Positions 24,436 through 39,783 of a stretch of DNA of 64,000 bases are shown one piece after another (position 1 is the stretch's first letter; every line of letters begins with the position of its first letter). The stretch is from Paramecium sonneborni. Its lineage: Eukaryota > Ciliophora > Oligohymenophorea > Peniculida > Parameciidae. The translations under genes were made by a program, and so were the position numbers. The notes beneath the pieces are model-generated. The model had not been told where the DNA came from, ran no database searches, and saw only the letters and a list, made by a program, of their open reading frames with translations. The stretch is from contig CAJJDN010000090.1 of assembly GCA_905182985.1 (NCBI GenBank), positions 190,191 through 254,190 on the forward strand, read 5' to 3'.

Positions 24436-25567
24436 TCAATCTTATGATTAGCTTCTAAATTGATTCATTTTTTTTTTTAAAACACTTTATCTCCAATTCT
24501 TCATTTAAGTAACATCTCCAATTCTTGGTCCTAAAATATCTCTAGAAAATGAAAGTTATTTTACCTTTTAATAATGGCAGAATATTATTATTAATGATAT
24601 GGTTTAGTGGTTTTTGGCACTGGATGAAGGGGATATTAGAAATAAGATTCGGTTTGTTTCTCAAATATGACTCCTTTGGATGAAATTGGATTCCTTAATT
24701 AAAGGATGAGTGAAATACAATTTTGAGTTATTATTTTTATTTTAAGTTTATTCTATTATTTATGGCCACATAAAATTTTTATTGTAATTCGTTTAAGTTT
24801 ATTGTGAGAATTCTGTAGAGGTAGATAATCTCGGACAAAATTTTCTATTAAAAGTTTTACCCATTTGATAAGTCTAAAAATTAAGTGATAATATATACTT
24901 AAGTCGATGTAAATGTGGGAAATTATTGTTGGATTTTTTCAAATTTAAACTTTTCTTATTTAGTTTTGTAATTTGGAGGTGAATATCCAGGATAGTCAGT
25001 TTTATATGAAGTTTAAGCAAATTAAAAATTTTAATGAGACCTTTAATTTTGAGAATTTTTGTTAAGCAATAGTTTTTCTTGAATTTTAGATTTGATATCA
25101 TGATTAGAATTAGTTTTCCATTTAGTAGGTAAATTTTATTTGTTTTTATTATAATCTCCTTATATTTTCTCTTAGAAGTACAAACTCAATAAGTAGTACA
25201 AATATTCTTTATTTTAGTTAAATAATTGTTCCACAGATGATTTTTGTAATATTTCATGTGGTATAATGAGTAACCATATAGGATCTGAGGGAGGAATATC
25301 AGGAAAAGGTTTATCAATATAATAAAGAGGCATGTTGGTTTGACAACTAACTGAATTACCATTTTGAGAACTTGTTTATTAAGTTATCTAATGTTATTAA
25401 GTTTAGAATCTTGTAGGTTTTTAATCAGAAAAAAATTGTTTATTTGGGGAATATGAAGGAAGATCTTGAATACTTATAGTTGAGATTGCCTATGATCTTT
25501 TCTGAAGAGTATTTGTTTTTCGAGATGATGTTGATGGAAGAAATGGTTTTGTTTATGAATGGAACAT
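24436..25567 (-). CDS. Pro/Gln/Tyr-rich protein, possibly axonemal
   Basis: About 352 residues with introns of 25, 25 and 23 nt. It starts MFHSQTKPFLPSTSS and is rich in Ser, Gln, Asn, Tyr and Pro, with low helix content. Short motifs of the type TSYKTDYPGYSPPNY and KTTKPYHQQQYSA resemble those in microtubule-inner and sperm-tail type proteins, but no family could be named. A conserved-looking C-terminal block, DILGPRIGDVTQMKNWR, follows the last intron. The final stop depends on an 11-base A run, so the last 15 residues are less sure. It is divergent from the PFP gene 140 bp away. Confidence 0.6.
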
Positions 25568-25707
25568 CTATTTAATATGTTCTTATAACATATATAGATA
25601 TAATATATATGAATAAATGCATGTGTAAAATACTAATAATGACAATTAAAAGCGCACTATGAATCTTTATATATCTAGTGATGGAGAATCTATGATTAAT
25701 ACATTTA

Positions 25708-29218
<3,511 letters not shown>

Positions 29219-29239
29219 AATATATATAAATTTAATAAT

Positions 29240-31008
29240 ATGTCAGTTATTCGTGAGAGAAATCCCCTTACTTCTCTTAATTAGCTTTAAAATCTATTTG
29301 CAAAGACTAAACCTTCAGAGTCTTCTTAAAATATATGTTCAGAGTTACCTCGTGGTGTTAGTAAACATAAATAAAAAACTGAAGGTTCCAAGAGAGAACT
29401 TTCTAATGTTTAGAAAAGCTAATATACATTACAATCATAAAAACTATATACTAATCATTAAGATCTCTTACTCTCTCCTGAAAGATGTGATTCTATATAA
29501 TAAGAAAATAAAGTACTTGATAATCATATTGATAAAAAAAGAATCCTCAAATAATCTGTTGAACATTCAAACGATCCTAATTAAAAAAGAACAAATGAAC
29601 CAACAAAAAAGATTGAATAATCATAAACTATCTAACTCAAAAACCTTATCCAAGCTAAGTAGATGAAAGAGACTAACAATCAAATCTTAGAAAAACACAA
29701 GAATTCCAGAAGAGAAAAAAATGTCGCTTAAATTTTATATGATGATAGTCGAACTAAGAATCAAAAAAATTAATAGATTAGCCAAAGTTCTACTATTAAT
29801 AATGAAACTAAATTGTCAGAAAATACATAACAATGGTTTATCTAAAGATTTATTAAGGACTTTTATTTCTTTCTTAGTAATACTGAAAGTGTCAAAATTA
29901 GTTGGGATTACTCTAAAATTTATGAATATGATTTCTAACAAATTCTTTAAGGACTAGGATTTGGTGAAAGTAAAGATTTATGGAATGATTTTACCAATTG
30001 CTCATTTATACTCTCAAGAAATATGCTCATCATTTTACTTGCCATCCTCAATGTACCAGTTTAGTAGATACCTCTTTACATACCAAAAGATGATGAATAA
30101 GTTCCTCTAGCGTCCCATTATAAAATTGATGAAAATGGCAATCTTTTGCTATCACCCTAAGATTGTGTTGAAATACACAATAAATACAAATAACTTTATT
30201 TGAACACCAAACAAATTTAAGGAAATGGATAAAGAAGAAATATTGAAAAATCAAAATCCCCTCCCTAAGTTGTCAATTTATTAAGTAATAGATCACGTGA
30301 TATGGCAATCAAAAAGAAAAATAATCTCAATATCAATGAATGGTTTACTTAGTAAGAATAAAAAAAAAAAGAGAATATTGATAAATTGAAAAATCAATTA
30401 GAACAATAAGATGAAACTAAAGAAATCAAATAAACTATCAAACCTATTGCAATTGATTTAACTTAATTAAGCAAACCAATCAAAAAACAATAAGATAAAT
30501 CAACTATCGATCTAGAATTTGAAAATCAATAGTAATTTTGTACTTTCTCCCCTTAAATTAATCCTATGAAACATTTTCCAATTTCAACTGCCTCTACTTA
30601 ATATGATATTGATTAATAAGCAAAACGATTAAGAGAGGCTCGGTTAAGACAAAAAACGCTTGAAAAATTGAAAAGCACTGGAAACACAACGAATAATGAA
30701 AGTAGAACTTAGATCAAATTATAAACAGAATAATCAATGAGTTAAGAACCAAAATGTAAAAAAATTAAAAGCAAACCTATCTTTCTAAATTTTCCTATTT
30801 TGTATATAGATGTAAAAATAGATGATGCAAAGACTGTAAGATTACCAGTATTTAATGGAGATAATTCTGAAAGTTTAGCAACTAAATTTGCTCTAGATCA
30901 TAGTAAGATTTATATAAATAAATTTAAGATTTAGATAATTCTTTAGAGGAAAGACTTAAAGACTTACTAGAAGAGTAAATAAATTCGGTCTAAGAATAAT
31001 AGTTATGA
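29240..31008 (+). CDS. Lys/Gln/Asn-rich protein with helical C-terminus
   Basis: About 580 residues, one 26-nt intron near 30904. It starts MSVIRERNPLTSLNQ, 22 bp after the PFP stop. Most of the chain is low-complexity Lys/Gln/Asn/Ser. A short conserved-looking patch near residue 200 contains QWFIQRFIKDFYFFLSNTE and GFGESKDLWNDFT. A coiled segment follows around residue 370 and another around residue 470. The C-terminal module, VRLPVFNGDNSESLATKFA then LDNSLEERLKDLLEEQ, resembles a short module at the end of several protist cytoskeletal proteins. Function unknown. Its 3' part (from 30073) is duplicated in the assembly. Confidence 0.65.
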
Positions 31009-31272
31009 ATTCACACTTTAATTTATTTAAAATTTTTTACTATTTGATAAATAAGTATTAACGATTGATTTATAAAATTAACTCATTTTTGACTTACGCT
31101 ATCTAATTTTTGAGATTTATTATTTTTCCCTTTGTTCTCTTTTTTATCCTAACTTTTCTTAGTTTTTTTATTTTTTTATTTTTTATCTTTTTCCTTTTAC
31201 TCTTAGTTCGTTTTCAATAACTTTTTATTATTTTTTTTGTACAATCTTAGTAATCTTTGTTCATTTGTTTCT
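30073..31272. repeat. assembly duplicate B, copy 1
   Basis: 1200 bp repeated with equal length at 31274-32473 around an N at 31273. It covers the last two-thirds of the Lys/Gln-rich gene and 264 bp of spacer. Confidence 0.9.
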
Positions 31273-31273
31273 N

Positions 31274-32473
31274 TCTTTACATACCAAAAGATGATGAATA
31301 AGTTCCTCTAGCGTCCCATTATAAAATTGATGAAAATGGCAATCTTTTGCTATCACCCTAAGATTGTGTTGAAATACACAATAAATACAAATAACTTTAT
31401 TTGAACACCAAACAAATTTAAGGAAATGGATAAAGAAGAAATATTGAAAAATCAAAATCCCCTCCCTAAGTTGTCAATTTATTAAGTAATAGATCACGTG
31501 ATATGGCAATCAAAAAGAAAAATAATCTCAATATCAATGAATGGTTTACTTAGTAAGAATAAAAAAAAAAAGAGAATATTGATAAATTGAAAAATCAATT
31601 AGAACAATAAGATGAAACTAAAGAAATCAAATAAACTATCAAACCTATTGCAATTGATTTAACTTAATTAAGCAAACCAATCAAAAAACAATAAGATAAA
31701 TCAACTATCGATCTAGAATTTGAAAATCAATAGTAATTTTGTACTTTCTCCCCTTAAATTAATCCTATGAAACATTTTCCAATTTCAACTGCCTCTACTT
31801 AATATGATATTGATTAATAAGCAAAACGATTAAGAGAGGCTCGGTTAAGACAAAAAACGCTTGAAAAATTGAAAAGCACTGGAAACACAACGAATAATGA
31901 AAGTAGAACTTAGATCAAATTATAAACAGAATAATCAATGAGTTAAGAACCAAAATGTAAAAAAATTAAAAGCAAACCTATCTTTCTAAATTTTCCTATT
32001 TTGTATATAGATGTAAAAATAGATGATGCAAAGACTGTAAGATTACCAGTATTTAATGGAGATAATTCTGAAAGTTTAGCAACTAAATTTGCTCTAGATC
32101 ATAGTAAGATTTATATAAATAAATTTAAGATTTAGATAATTCTTTAGAGGAAAGACTTAAAGACTTACTAGAAGAGTAAATAAATTCGGTCTAAGAATAA
32201 TAGTTATGAATTCACACTTTAATTTATTTAAAATTTTTTACTATTTGATAAATAAGTATTAACGATTGATTTATAAAATTAACTCATTTTTGACTTACGC
32301 TATCTAATTTTTGAGATTTATTATTTTTCCCTTTGTTCTCTTTTTTATCCTAACTTTTCTTAGTTTTTTTATTTTTTTATTTTTTATCTTTTTCCTTTTA
32401 CTCTTAGTTCGTTTTCAATAACTTTTTATTATTTTTTTTGTACAATCTTAGTAATCTTTGTTCATTTGTTTCT
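31274..32473. repeat. assembly duplicate B, copy 2 (false partial gene)
   Basis: Copy of 30073-31272. It contains the same coding frame from mid-gene to a TGA at 32207-32209 but has no start, so it should not be counted as a gene. It runs on into unique sequence at 32474. Confidence 0.9.
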
Positions 32474-32747
32474 AATTTTTCAGATTGTTAGATATTCATA
32501 TTTTTGCATTTTATTATTGAAATATTGAATAGAACTTCAATATTTTCTATTCGTTCTTTCTTTTAATCCTAAACTATTAACATTTTTCCCACTATAAAAT
32601 AATATATAGTTATAATACTCTTTGATCTTAATCAATAATACACTGCATATTTTTAATAAATCTATTGCATATTTTCAAATATTTTTTCATTTCTTTTATG
32701 AATTTCTTATTATAAAGTCTCTATTTAAGCTAATAAGTTTTATTCTT

Positions 32748-33277
32748 TTTAGGTAAATTCTCTAAAATCTCCCTATCCTTTTACATACGGTCAAGATTGT
32801 TTATCGAGTTTGTTAAATGTTACTGGATGATCAGGAGATATATCAAGATTCTCTTTAGGAGTCTTGAATTCTCATACATGATCTATTCTCAATAATCTTC
32901 CACCTATTTTGTGAGTCATATCAATACATCAGCATGATTATAGTAGCCAATATGGTTGATCATTAATCTTTATTTGCAAGGAAACAAAATCCTTTAGATT
33001 TTCCAGTTATTTTATCACAAACCAAATGTACATCAACTACTTCTCCATATTATGAAAAGACAATGGCTATGTCACGTTCATTCATGCCATAGTTCAGATT
33101 GGCTACAAAGATTTTTAAATAGTTTTGCTCATAAAATAAATAATGAGTAAATGCAATAACCAAGGATTCATATTTTGTGTAACAGGAAATTGCAAGGACT
33201 TTGGATTATGTTTGGAGTAAGTTGCCCTTTCAACAGCCTCTATTTAGGAACTGCATGCTCTTTGTTGTTGATGACAT
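32748..33277 (-). pseudogene. decayed RBMX2/IST3-like RRM splicing factor
   Basis: Minus-strand sequence encodes a well-preserved RRM: KIFVANLNYGMNERDIAIVF, SQYGEVVDVHLVCDKITGKS, then KGFCFLANKDQ (33120 down to about 32975). This matches the U2-snRNP/RES-complex protein RBMX2 (yeast Ist3/Snu17). The frame is then broken by TGA directly after KDQ, a further frame change, and TGA within GGRLLRIDHV-stop-EFKTPKE and KQS-stop-PYVKG. Upstream, an ATG at 33277 starts the right kind of sequence, but it is out of frame with the RRM. Short introns do not repair all breaks. A relic of a whole-genome-duplication copy is the likely explanation. If the breaks are sequence errors it would be a functional gene. 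Confidence 0.6.
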
Positions 33278-33395
33278 TATGTATATACCAAATTACAGTC
33301 CGAGTGATTGAATAAAGAAGAATTTACAAAAGGAAACAACTGTTGTTTTTAATAATTTTAACTGCTGATATATGTATATATAATTTTAGGATAGC

Positions 33396-34260
33396 ATGAA
33401 TAAAATAGTTTTTCTAATCTTTACAATGAATAGAAATCTCACATTTGCTTATTTCTTGTATTTTTACTTTGATTAATGCTTTTTGATTTTTCTAGTTTAC
33501 TTTTTTACAAAGAAGGCGATCGATTTAAATGTTTACAATAAAAGCAAAACAATATTAGTGAGAGGTTGCACATATGGATTGTTTGCTTTTTTTTCTATAT
33601 TATTGTTGATAGATATAATTGTTTACTACTTGAAGAAAGAAAATTGTAGTTGTATGTACAAATATCTTACATATAAGTCATTACTCTATTTGTGATTAGA
33701 GCTGTAGAATTATTGGCAAGCATCATATTCATCATAGGAGCTTATTATTTGAATAAGAAGATGAATGCTTTGATTATTGAATAAATAATGTTTACAAACA
33801 GAATGACAGGTGTTGAGAAGATGTAGTTCATAAAAATTAGGAATATTAAATTGAAATTTTGGTAGGAATATAATAAATAATAATAAAGGACTTTAGTTTG
33901 TGTTACTGCTTTTGGATAATTAATTTATTGGAGTGCTGATTTAGTATATTTGATTAATTATCGAGAAAACAAAATAACATAATGTGAATTAGCTGCATAA
34001 GTAAATTAGTTTCGATTTTATATAGAATATAGTATCGAAACCTTGGATTGATTTGTTGATTTGTCTTTTTGGATATTTCTTGCCATTATTTTGCGCTGTA
34101 TATTTGTTTTGGTTCAAAAAGAAATAAGTTTAATATGTGGTAAGAATGTCATTCCGCTTAGATAGAGGAATCGTTAGAAGTAGAAAGTTTACCAGAACGA
34201 TACTATCATTAATTGTTAAACAAATCGAATAGTTCGTTCTCATCCTCAAAAAAAAATTGA
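33396..34260 (+). CDS. multi-pass membrane protein, unknown family
   Basis: About 263 residues with introns of 26, 25 and 22 nt. At least six hydrophobic segments can be seen: the N-terminus to FLYFYF, CFLIFLVYFF, GLFAFFSILLLIDIIVYY, an ELLASIIFIIGAYYL segment, VCVTAFGQLIYWSADLVYL, and ICLFGYFLPLFCAVYLFWF. A basic loop (MTGVEKMQFIKIRNIKLK) sits between segments 4 and 5. The acidic/Ser tail starts at IEESLEVESLPERYY. The topology resembles small seven-pass receptor-like ciliate proteins, but no conserved GPCR motif was seen. The first ATG was used; an additional upstream exon cannot be excluded. Confidence 0.65.
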
Positions 34261-34384
34261 TAAAGCAATAAAAAATATACAATAATTCTGCAAATTATAA
34301 AAGAAATTAGTATCTTTAATTAAATTCAATATATATGTTCGGAAGAAAAGAAGATATGATTTTCATTAATTATATTAAATAACC

Positions 34385-34883
34385 ATGTCTTGGGATGCTT
34401 ATGTGACAAATTTGACAGCTAATGGAGCTCTTGAATATGCTGCTATTATTGGATTAGATGGAAACATTTGGGCAAGCAATTTTGGTGTTGCCGTCCTTCC
34501 TTCATATTAAACAGATGTACCAGATGAGAAGAATCCAGACGCTACAACTAAAGTTGCTTATGATGAGAAAACAGCTTTTGTTCACTCTATCACTCATAAT
34601 GGAAATTCTGGAAATCCAGCTGGAGTTAGAGTCAACAATCAAAAATATTATTCAGTATAATTTGATGCTGAATCTAAGACATGGTATTTGAAGAAGGTAT
34701 TAACTAAATAATAATAATCTCTAGAGTAAAGGAGGAGCATGTGTTGCTTGGGCAAATACAGTCGCTGTCTTTGCTTCATTCTCCCAAACAATTAATGCTG
34801 AAAATGGAGCTCCTTAAAATGCTAGTGATTGCAATAAAAGAGTCATTGATATGGCTAAGTACCTTGCTGATTCTGGATATTGA
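34385..34883 (+). CDS. profilin
   Basis: 156 residues, one 28-nt intron at 34697-34724. It starts MSWDAYVTNLTANGALEYAA and contains IIGLDGNIWASNFGV, VNNQKYYSVQFDAESKTWYL and KGGACVAWANTVAVF. It ends VIDMAKYLADSGY. The N-terminal W-x-x-Y, the IWA helix and the C-terminal GY are family features and closely resemble the ciliate profilin type, which is longer than the animal protein because of inserted loops. Profilin binds actin monomers and poly-proline and controls filament growth. The codons are richer in G+C than surrounding genes, which fits strong expression. Confidence 0.93.
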
Positions 34884-35018
34884 GTTTGTTAAGTTCACAC
34901 AAAATATTAATAATCATACATCATTTATCTCTTCTACCCCGTCTCTTTCATCATATTTTATAATAGTTTTAAAACATTGTTCTAGAATTTACATCATAAA
35001 CGTGTTACAATAATTAAA

Positions 35019-36529
35019 ATGAAAACTTTTCTCCTTCTCCTCTATATCATCCTTCAAACACTATGCCAAGATTATTACTAATTACTTGGAGTACCACGTT
35101 CTGCATCAGATGAATAAATCAAAAAGGCATTCAAGAAACTATCCCTCAAATATCATCCTGATAAAGCTAAAGGCGATAAAGTTGAAGTAAGTGTAATTTC
35201 TTAATCTTAGTCTGAAAAACAATTCTAAAAAATTGTAAATGCTTATGAGATTCTTAAAGATCCAGAGCAGAGAAAAATATATGATAAATTTGGAGAAGAG
35301 GGATTAAAAGAGCATACTTAAAGATAACAACAAAGTATACATTTATATTAATGACAAGAATAAGGCCATTTTAATTATAATGATATTTTCTCTAGGTTTT
35401 TTGGAGGAGGATTTCAATAATAAAAACCTAACCTTGAATAATCTTTATTCTCTAAAAGTGATGTTTATGAAATCGATATGACTACTATTAATAAATTCTT
35501 TAGAAGAGATCATGTTTGGCTCATATTCTTTTATAAAAATGATGATTATGCCAGATAATACAAAAATACTTGGAATGAATTAGCATCTAAATATTATGGT
35601 ATTTTTTAAGTAGCTGCCATTAATTGTGCTGCTGAAAATGAAATTTGTGATGATGAATTCTAAGTTTATGAGTTTCCCAAAGTAATTACCTACCCTGCTA
35701 ATATAAGATAAGAACCAATTGAATATAAATTAAAGATAGAATTAGAATAATTAGCTAAATTTGCCATTTCTTATATGGAAAGCTTTGTTAGCATAGTAAC
35801 TAACGATAATTATGAAAAATTCATTCAATAAGAAGAATAACATATTGTTTTATTATTCACAAATAAAACATCTACTCCACCTCTTCTTAAAGTTCTATCC
35901 AAAGAACTAAAAGGAAAATTAGTTTTTGGACAAGTCAGAAATTCAGATACTAAATTAATTCAATCATTTTAAATTTCAAATTTTCCTACTCTTATGGTAG
36001 TGACTGAACCTGAATAATATAGGGGTGTCATTTATGAACAAAATGATTTTAAAAAAGACTAAATTATGAAATTCTTAAGAGAATATGCATATATTAGCAA
36101 AAAAGTTAAAAAAACTCATCAAGCTCCAAGAGAATTGTCAACTTTATTAATAAAAAATGGAGCTTGTACAACTAAGGATACTAAAATGTGTTTTATTATT
36201 ATTACTGAAGATAAAGATTATTTAGATTTGCTAACTCCTTTATCTTAACATTATATGAAGGATAAAATAGATTTTTATTACATTAATAAAAAGTAAAGAT
36301 ATTATTTTATTTTCTTAGCAATTTAATATACTCAGAAGTTTTTGATGATATTAGCACTTTCCCAACAGCAGTGGTGATTAAACCAAAAAAGGAAAGATAT
36401 GCTAAACTTTAAGGGGAATTAAAATTATCAACCATATAAGATTTTCTTGATTCCATAATTAGTGGGAATGTGTAATTCAAATCCATGAAAGATAGTCTTG
36501 ATCTAAATATATTTAAAGAAGATTTGTGA
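35019..36529 (+). CDS. lumenal DnaJ-thioredoxin-fold protein
   Basis: About 478 residues with introns of 24, 24 and 26 nt. Signal peptide MKTFLLLLYIILQTLC, then a J domain (DYYQLLGVPRS, KYHPDKAK with the HPD motif, EILKDPEQRK, YDKFGEEGL). A short Gly/Phe segment follows, and then at least two thioredoxin-like folds (DHVWLIFFYKNDDYA, then AAINCAAENEICDD). No CxxC redox pair is present, so the folds are probably non-catalytic. The order J domain then thioredoxin folds matches ER co-chaperones of the DNAJC10/DNAJC16 group. The protein ends in KEDL, close to but not matching a KDEL-type retrieval signal. It likely stimulates an Hsp70 in the ER lumen or recruits it to substrates. Confidence 0.85.
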
Positions 36530-37037
36530 TTTTAATGTTAATTTTATTTTATTTAATTTATTATAAATTATATATTATTTATTTAAAATATATATTATAT
36601 ATATATAAGTTATTTATATTTTACTTTATAAAAAAGGTTCGATAAAAATTTTGAAGTTGAATTATTTTATGACAATTGCTTTTCTTCTTTAGATTCTCAA
36701 TGAGAAATTGTTGATAAAGCTTTGAGGCAATTATTTTAACCTTTAAAAAATAAATTAGGACTGATAAATTTATTATGTAATATAATTCATATATATTACT
36801 GATTTAAAACATTACTTGATCATTCAACGATCTGAAGTATTGATAAAGTTAATTGATTTCTTCTTTGATGAATAGCAGCTTCTTATTGAAGAGTTTTGAA
36901 TTAACTTGAAACAGATTAAAATGAATTATTTTGATTATCCAGTGATTCACTCTTAGGTTTGAATTGTCATAAACTGACAAGTGGAAAGAAGTAAAGTTAA
37001 TAAATTTTAATGAATAAATGACATATATTTGAATGAA
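36530..37037. other. intergenic between convergent genes
   Basis: About 500 bp between two convergent 3' ends, beginning with a nearly pure A/T stretch (36530-36640). No gene, terminator-like hairpin or RNA could be supported. Confidence 0.5.
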
Positions 37038-37428
37038 TCATTTGATTTCGACAATGTCTGCTCTAGTGGTCTCTGCAACAGCAGCAGCTTCAGCTATAAC
37101 TTCTGCTGGTACTCCCATTTCTTTCAAAGTATCACCAAGATGCTTAACAATTGTATTGAAGGCAGCTGTTGTAATACCAAGACCAGCATGACCTGCTTTC
37201 ATGTCCTAATTGTATAAATAATTTATTTACTCTTCCTTTGTAATTATTGGGTCCTCCAAAGGCCATAGTAAGGAATTTTTATTACATCTCTGTCTATTTC
37301 TTCATATCTGTATTTTTGAAATAATGACTAACAGATGGATCTGAGAGCACTTTTTGATAAAACTTGACAACAGCTGCGTCAATATTAGCTTAACCTCCTA
37401 ATTTATCGAATATGGTCTTATTTTACAT
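37038..37428 (-). CDS. truncated (2-on-2) hemoglobin, group I
   Basis: 121 residues, one 25-nt intron after YKGR. It starts [20 protein letters not shown], then contains [31 protein letters not shown] and the proximal-His block [10 protein letters not shown]. It ends [16 protein letters not shown]. Length and layout match the single-domain hemoglobins known from Paramecium and Tetrahymena, with the short B-E region and no A helix. The distal Gln/Lys cluster DMKKQTEMQQK lies in the E helix. The protein binds O2, probably in the cytosol. It is G+C-richer than neighbours, consistent with high expression. Confidence 0.93.
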
Positions 37429-37545
37429 TGCCAAATTTAATTATTGATTTAAAATCCATAAAATGAATTCGTTTAAAAATACCAAAAAAAAGATATTTTT
37501 AGATAACTAAAATTATTTATTTATTGAATTAATTAAATTTATTAA

Positions 37546-39141
37546 TCACTATTAATCATAATATTTAAAATCTTCTATCTAAGTTGTATAAGCTTTACGA
37601 AGCAATGCATTAGGAACTTTGAGTTGATTTATATTAGACTACTCCTCTTACATAGGTTTTATGGAACAAAATAAACTCTTTCTAATAGTTGATTTAATCT
37701 TAACATCATAATAACCATTTCCATCTTCTCCATCACTTGAACCTGTATAACAATCTTTTTTTAATAGAAATGTTCTCTATCTCTATTTATTTGAATTCCT
37801 AGATGAGAGATGACTAATATTTTTATTAATAGTTAGATGTCTTAAAGTTTTCCTTACTACATTGCCTTTAAACCAAGGATGATTAAGAGCATAATCTGGA
37901 TGTGGTCTCTCTTATGGATCTTTCTTTAATAATAATTTGATTAAATCTTTAGCATCAGCAGAGACTTCTGAAAAGATTTCTTCAGGAAAATCATATTTAG
38001 CTATTTTAATATTTTCTACAAGATCATTCAAGCTATATAATCTGAAATTAATTACTAATCTGCATTAAATGGTAATTATCCAGATAACATTGAATAAAGA
38101 ATACAACCAGCACTCCACATATCAACCATCTAACTTTCAAAATATCATTAAAGTATTTATTACTTATATCCTTCTCCTGTAAATATTTCTGGAGCTGAAA
38201 ATGCTACAGTACCAGTATATGTCCACATTTCTATCTTCTCTGTATCTTTTAGATCTCCAAATAATTTATATGAATCACTAAACTTACTCACATTGAAATC
38301 TGTAACTTTTATCTATTTTTTATCTATATTAATACTATTAATATATATACCTTAAAGACATAAGATATTATTTGGTTTAAGATCTCTATGACAAATTCCA
38401 TGACGATGCATGTATTCTATCGCACTAAGCAATTGTTTAAAGAGTTCTTTTGCATCATCTTCACTATAATGTCCTGAATCATTTATAACTTCAAACATTT
38501 CTTTTCCTTGGATTAGTTCCATTACAACAAATGCTTAACTTTCAGATTAAAATCCAGTATCAAAGTCTAAGTACATCTTATAAGCTTTAACTATATTATC
38601 ATGAGATAATTCAACTAATCGTTTGAACTCTATTATCATCTTTTAAATTAGTATTTTCTTTTACATTACGTATAATTTCATCATCCTATGTAGCAACAAT
38701 CTTTACAGCAAAGTCTAACCCTGTTGTTTTTTATACTATTCTTTTTACTAAACCTAAACATCCTTCTCCTAATCTCTCATGAATCTCATAATCTTCAAAA
38801 AACTCCTTTGTATTTGGTATTATATTTTCAACATCTATTTATGTTATTTCTACATCTAATTTCTTGCCTAATTCAATCAACTTCTCTTCACGCATTTGAA
38901 ATGGCTATATTGGTTTATTTATTATAGCATTCAGTTAGCCTTAAATCAAAATCATATATATTCTACATCTTAACTATTATTTGATTCGATTTCTATTTCC
39001 TTATATTTAAGTTTATTATTCTTCTTCTTATGATTTTTAGAACGTGAAACGACCACTAGGCTTTCTATCTAACATAGATGATCTTTATTAAATTCTTAAA
39101 GAGTCTTGTGGACTTCTCTCTAAAACTCTATCATCTTGCAT
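37546..39141 (-). CDS. Ser/Thr protein kinase (CAMK-like) with DFN motif
   Basis: About 487 residues with introns of 27, 25, 27, 30 and 23 nt. A 120-residue basic/Gln-rich N-terminus precedes the kinase domain: glycine loop LGEGCLGLV, Lys in FAVKIV, catalytic loop HRDLKPNN, activation segment start TDFNVSK, GTVAFSAPEIF, DMWSAGCILYSMLSG, and HPWF near the end. The usual DFG is DFN, so the Mg-binding Asp stays but the Gly is replaced. A 90-residue tail has Ser/Arg-rich and acidic parts. By sequence it belongs near CAMK kinases. It is convergent with the importin-like gene's neighbours and divergent across a 640-bp spacer. Confidence 0.88.
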
Positions 39142-39783
39142 TTGATTTTATATTAATTTAAATTAAGGATGAAAAAAGATGAATGTATTGAAGTGAATAT
39201 TCTCAGTAATTAGATTAATTTTCAATATAAATTATAAAGATGAACATTATCCTAAAATAAATAGGATAAAAATATACTATTATAAATGTATACATCAAAC
39301 AATTACATTAGATAGAAACGAAGATTCCAGATCGATTCTAAATTGATCAGATTTAAATTAAAATCTATGATGGTAAATTAAATTGTAAAATTGTTCTTTT
39401 AAAATCTTACAAATCTGAAGAATGTTAATTTATGTTAGATAATTAAGGTTTATCGAAAATTTTAAAAATTCATTTTGATGTCTTTTGTACAGATTTTAAA
39501 ATTCATATTATAAATAAATTGAATTGATAAAGGCAATGCTGTTTTGAGAAGGAACAAAAATCACATAATTATGAAATTAAATGTAAAAGAATAATTGTTC
39601 ACTTAAATTTTCTAAACCAAAAGTTCAGAAGATTTCAAACTCTTTGAATTTTAAGCACACAATTGTAGTTCAAATTCTATTTTAGATTTATAGAGAGAAG
39701 GAAGTAATAATTTCATAAACTATTTGATTAAAATTTGATTTAGTATTGAGAATGGCACAAATAATTTGAATATAAATATAATT
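39142..39783. other. intergenic spacer between divergent genes
   Basis: About 640 bp. A forward frame at 39240-39527 stays open for 95 codons, but this is not exceptional when TGA is the only stop, and no family is recognised. Neighbouring frames contain short stretches of protein-like sequence (for example MKKDECIEVNILSNQ near 39171), so a small spliced gene or relic is possible but not supported well enough to annotate. Confidence 0.45.

Noticed and set aside
32748..33277. In-frame TGA as selenocysteine or readthrough
   Set aside because: TGAs are not at Cys/Sec-like positions and accompany frame changes, so decay is simpler.
36530..36640. AT-only stretch as a replication origin or telomere-proximal repeat
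   Set aside because: Only base composition supports it; no C4A2/C3A3-type telomeric repeats or known origin motif are present.
39240..39527. 95-codon forward ORF in the spacer between kinase and importin-like gene
   Set aside because: With TGA as the only stop in A+T-rich DNA, open frames of this length arise by chance; no family or splice support.
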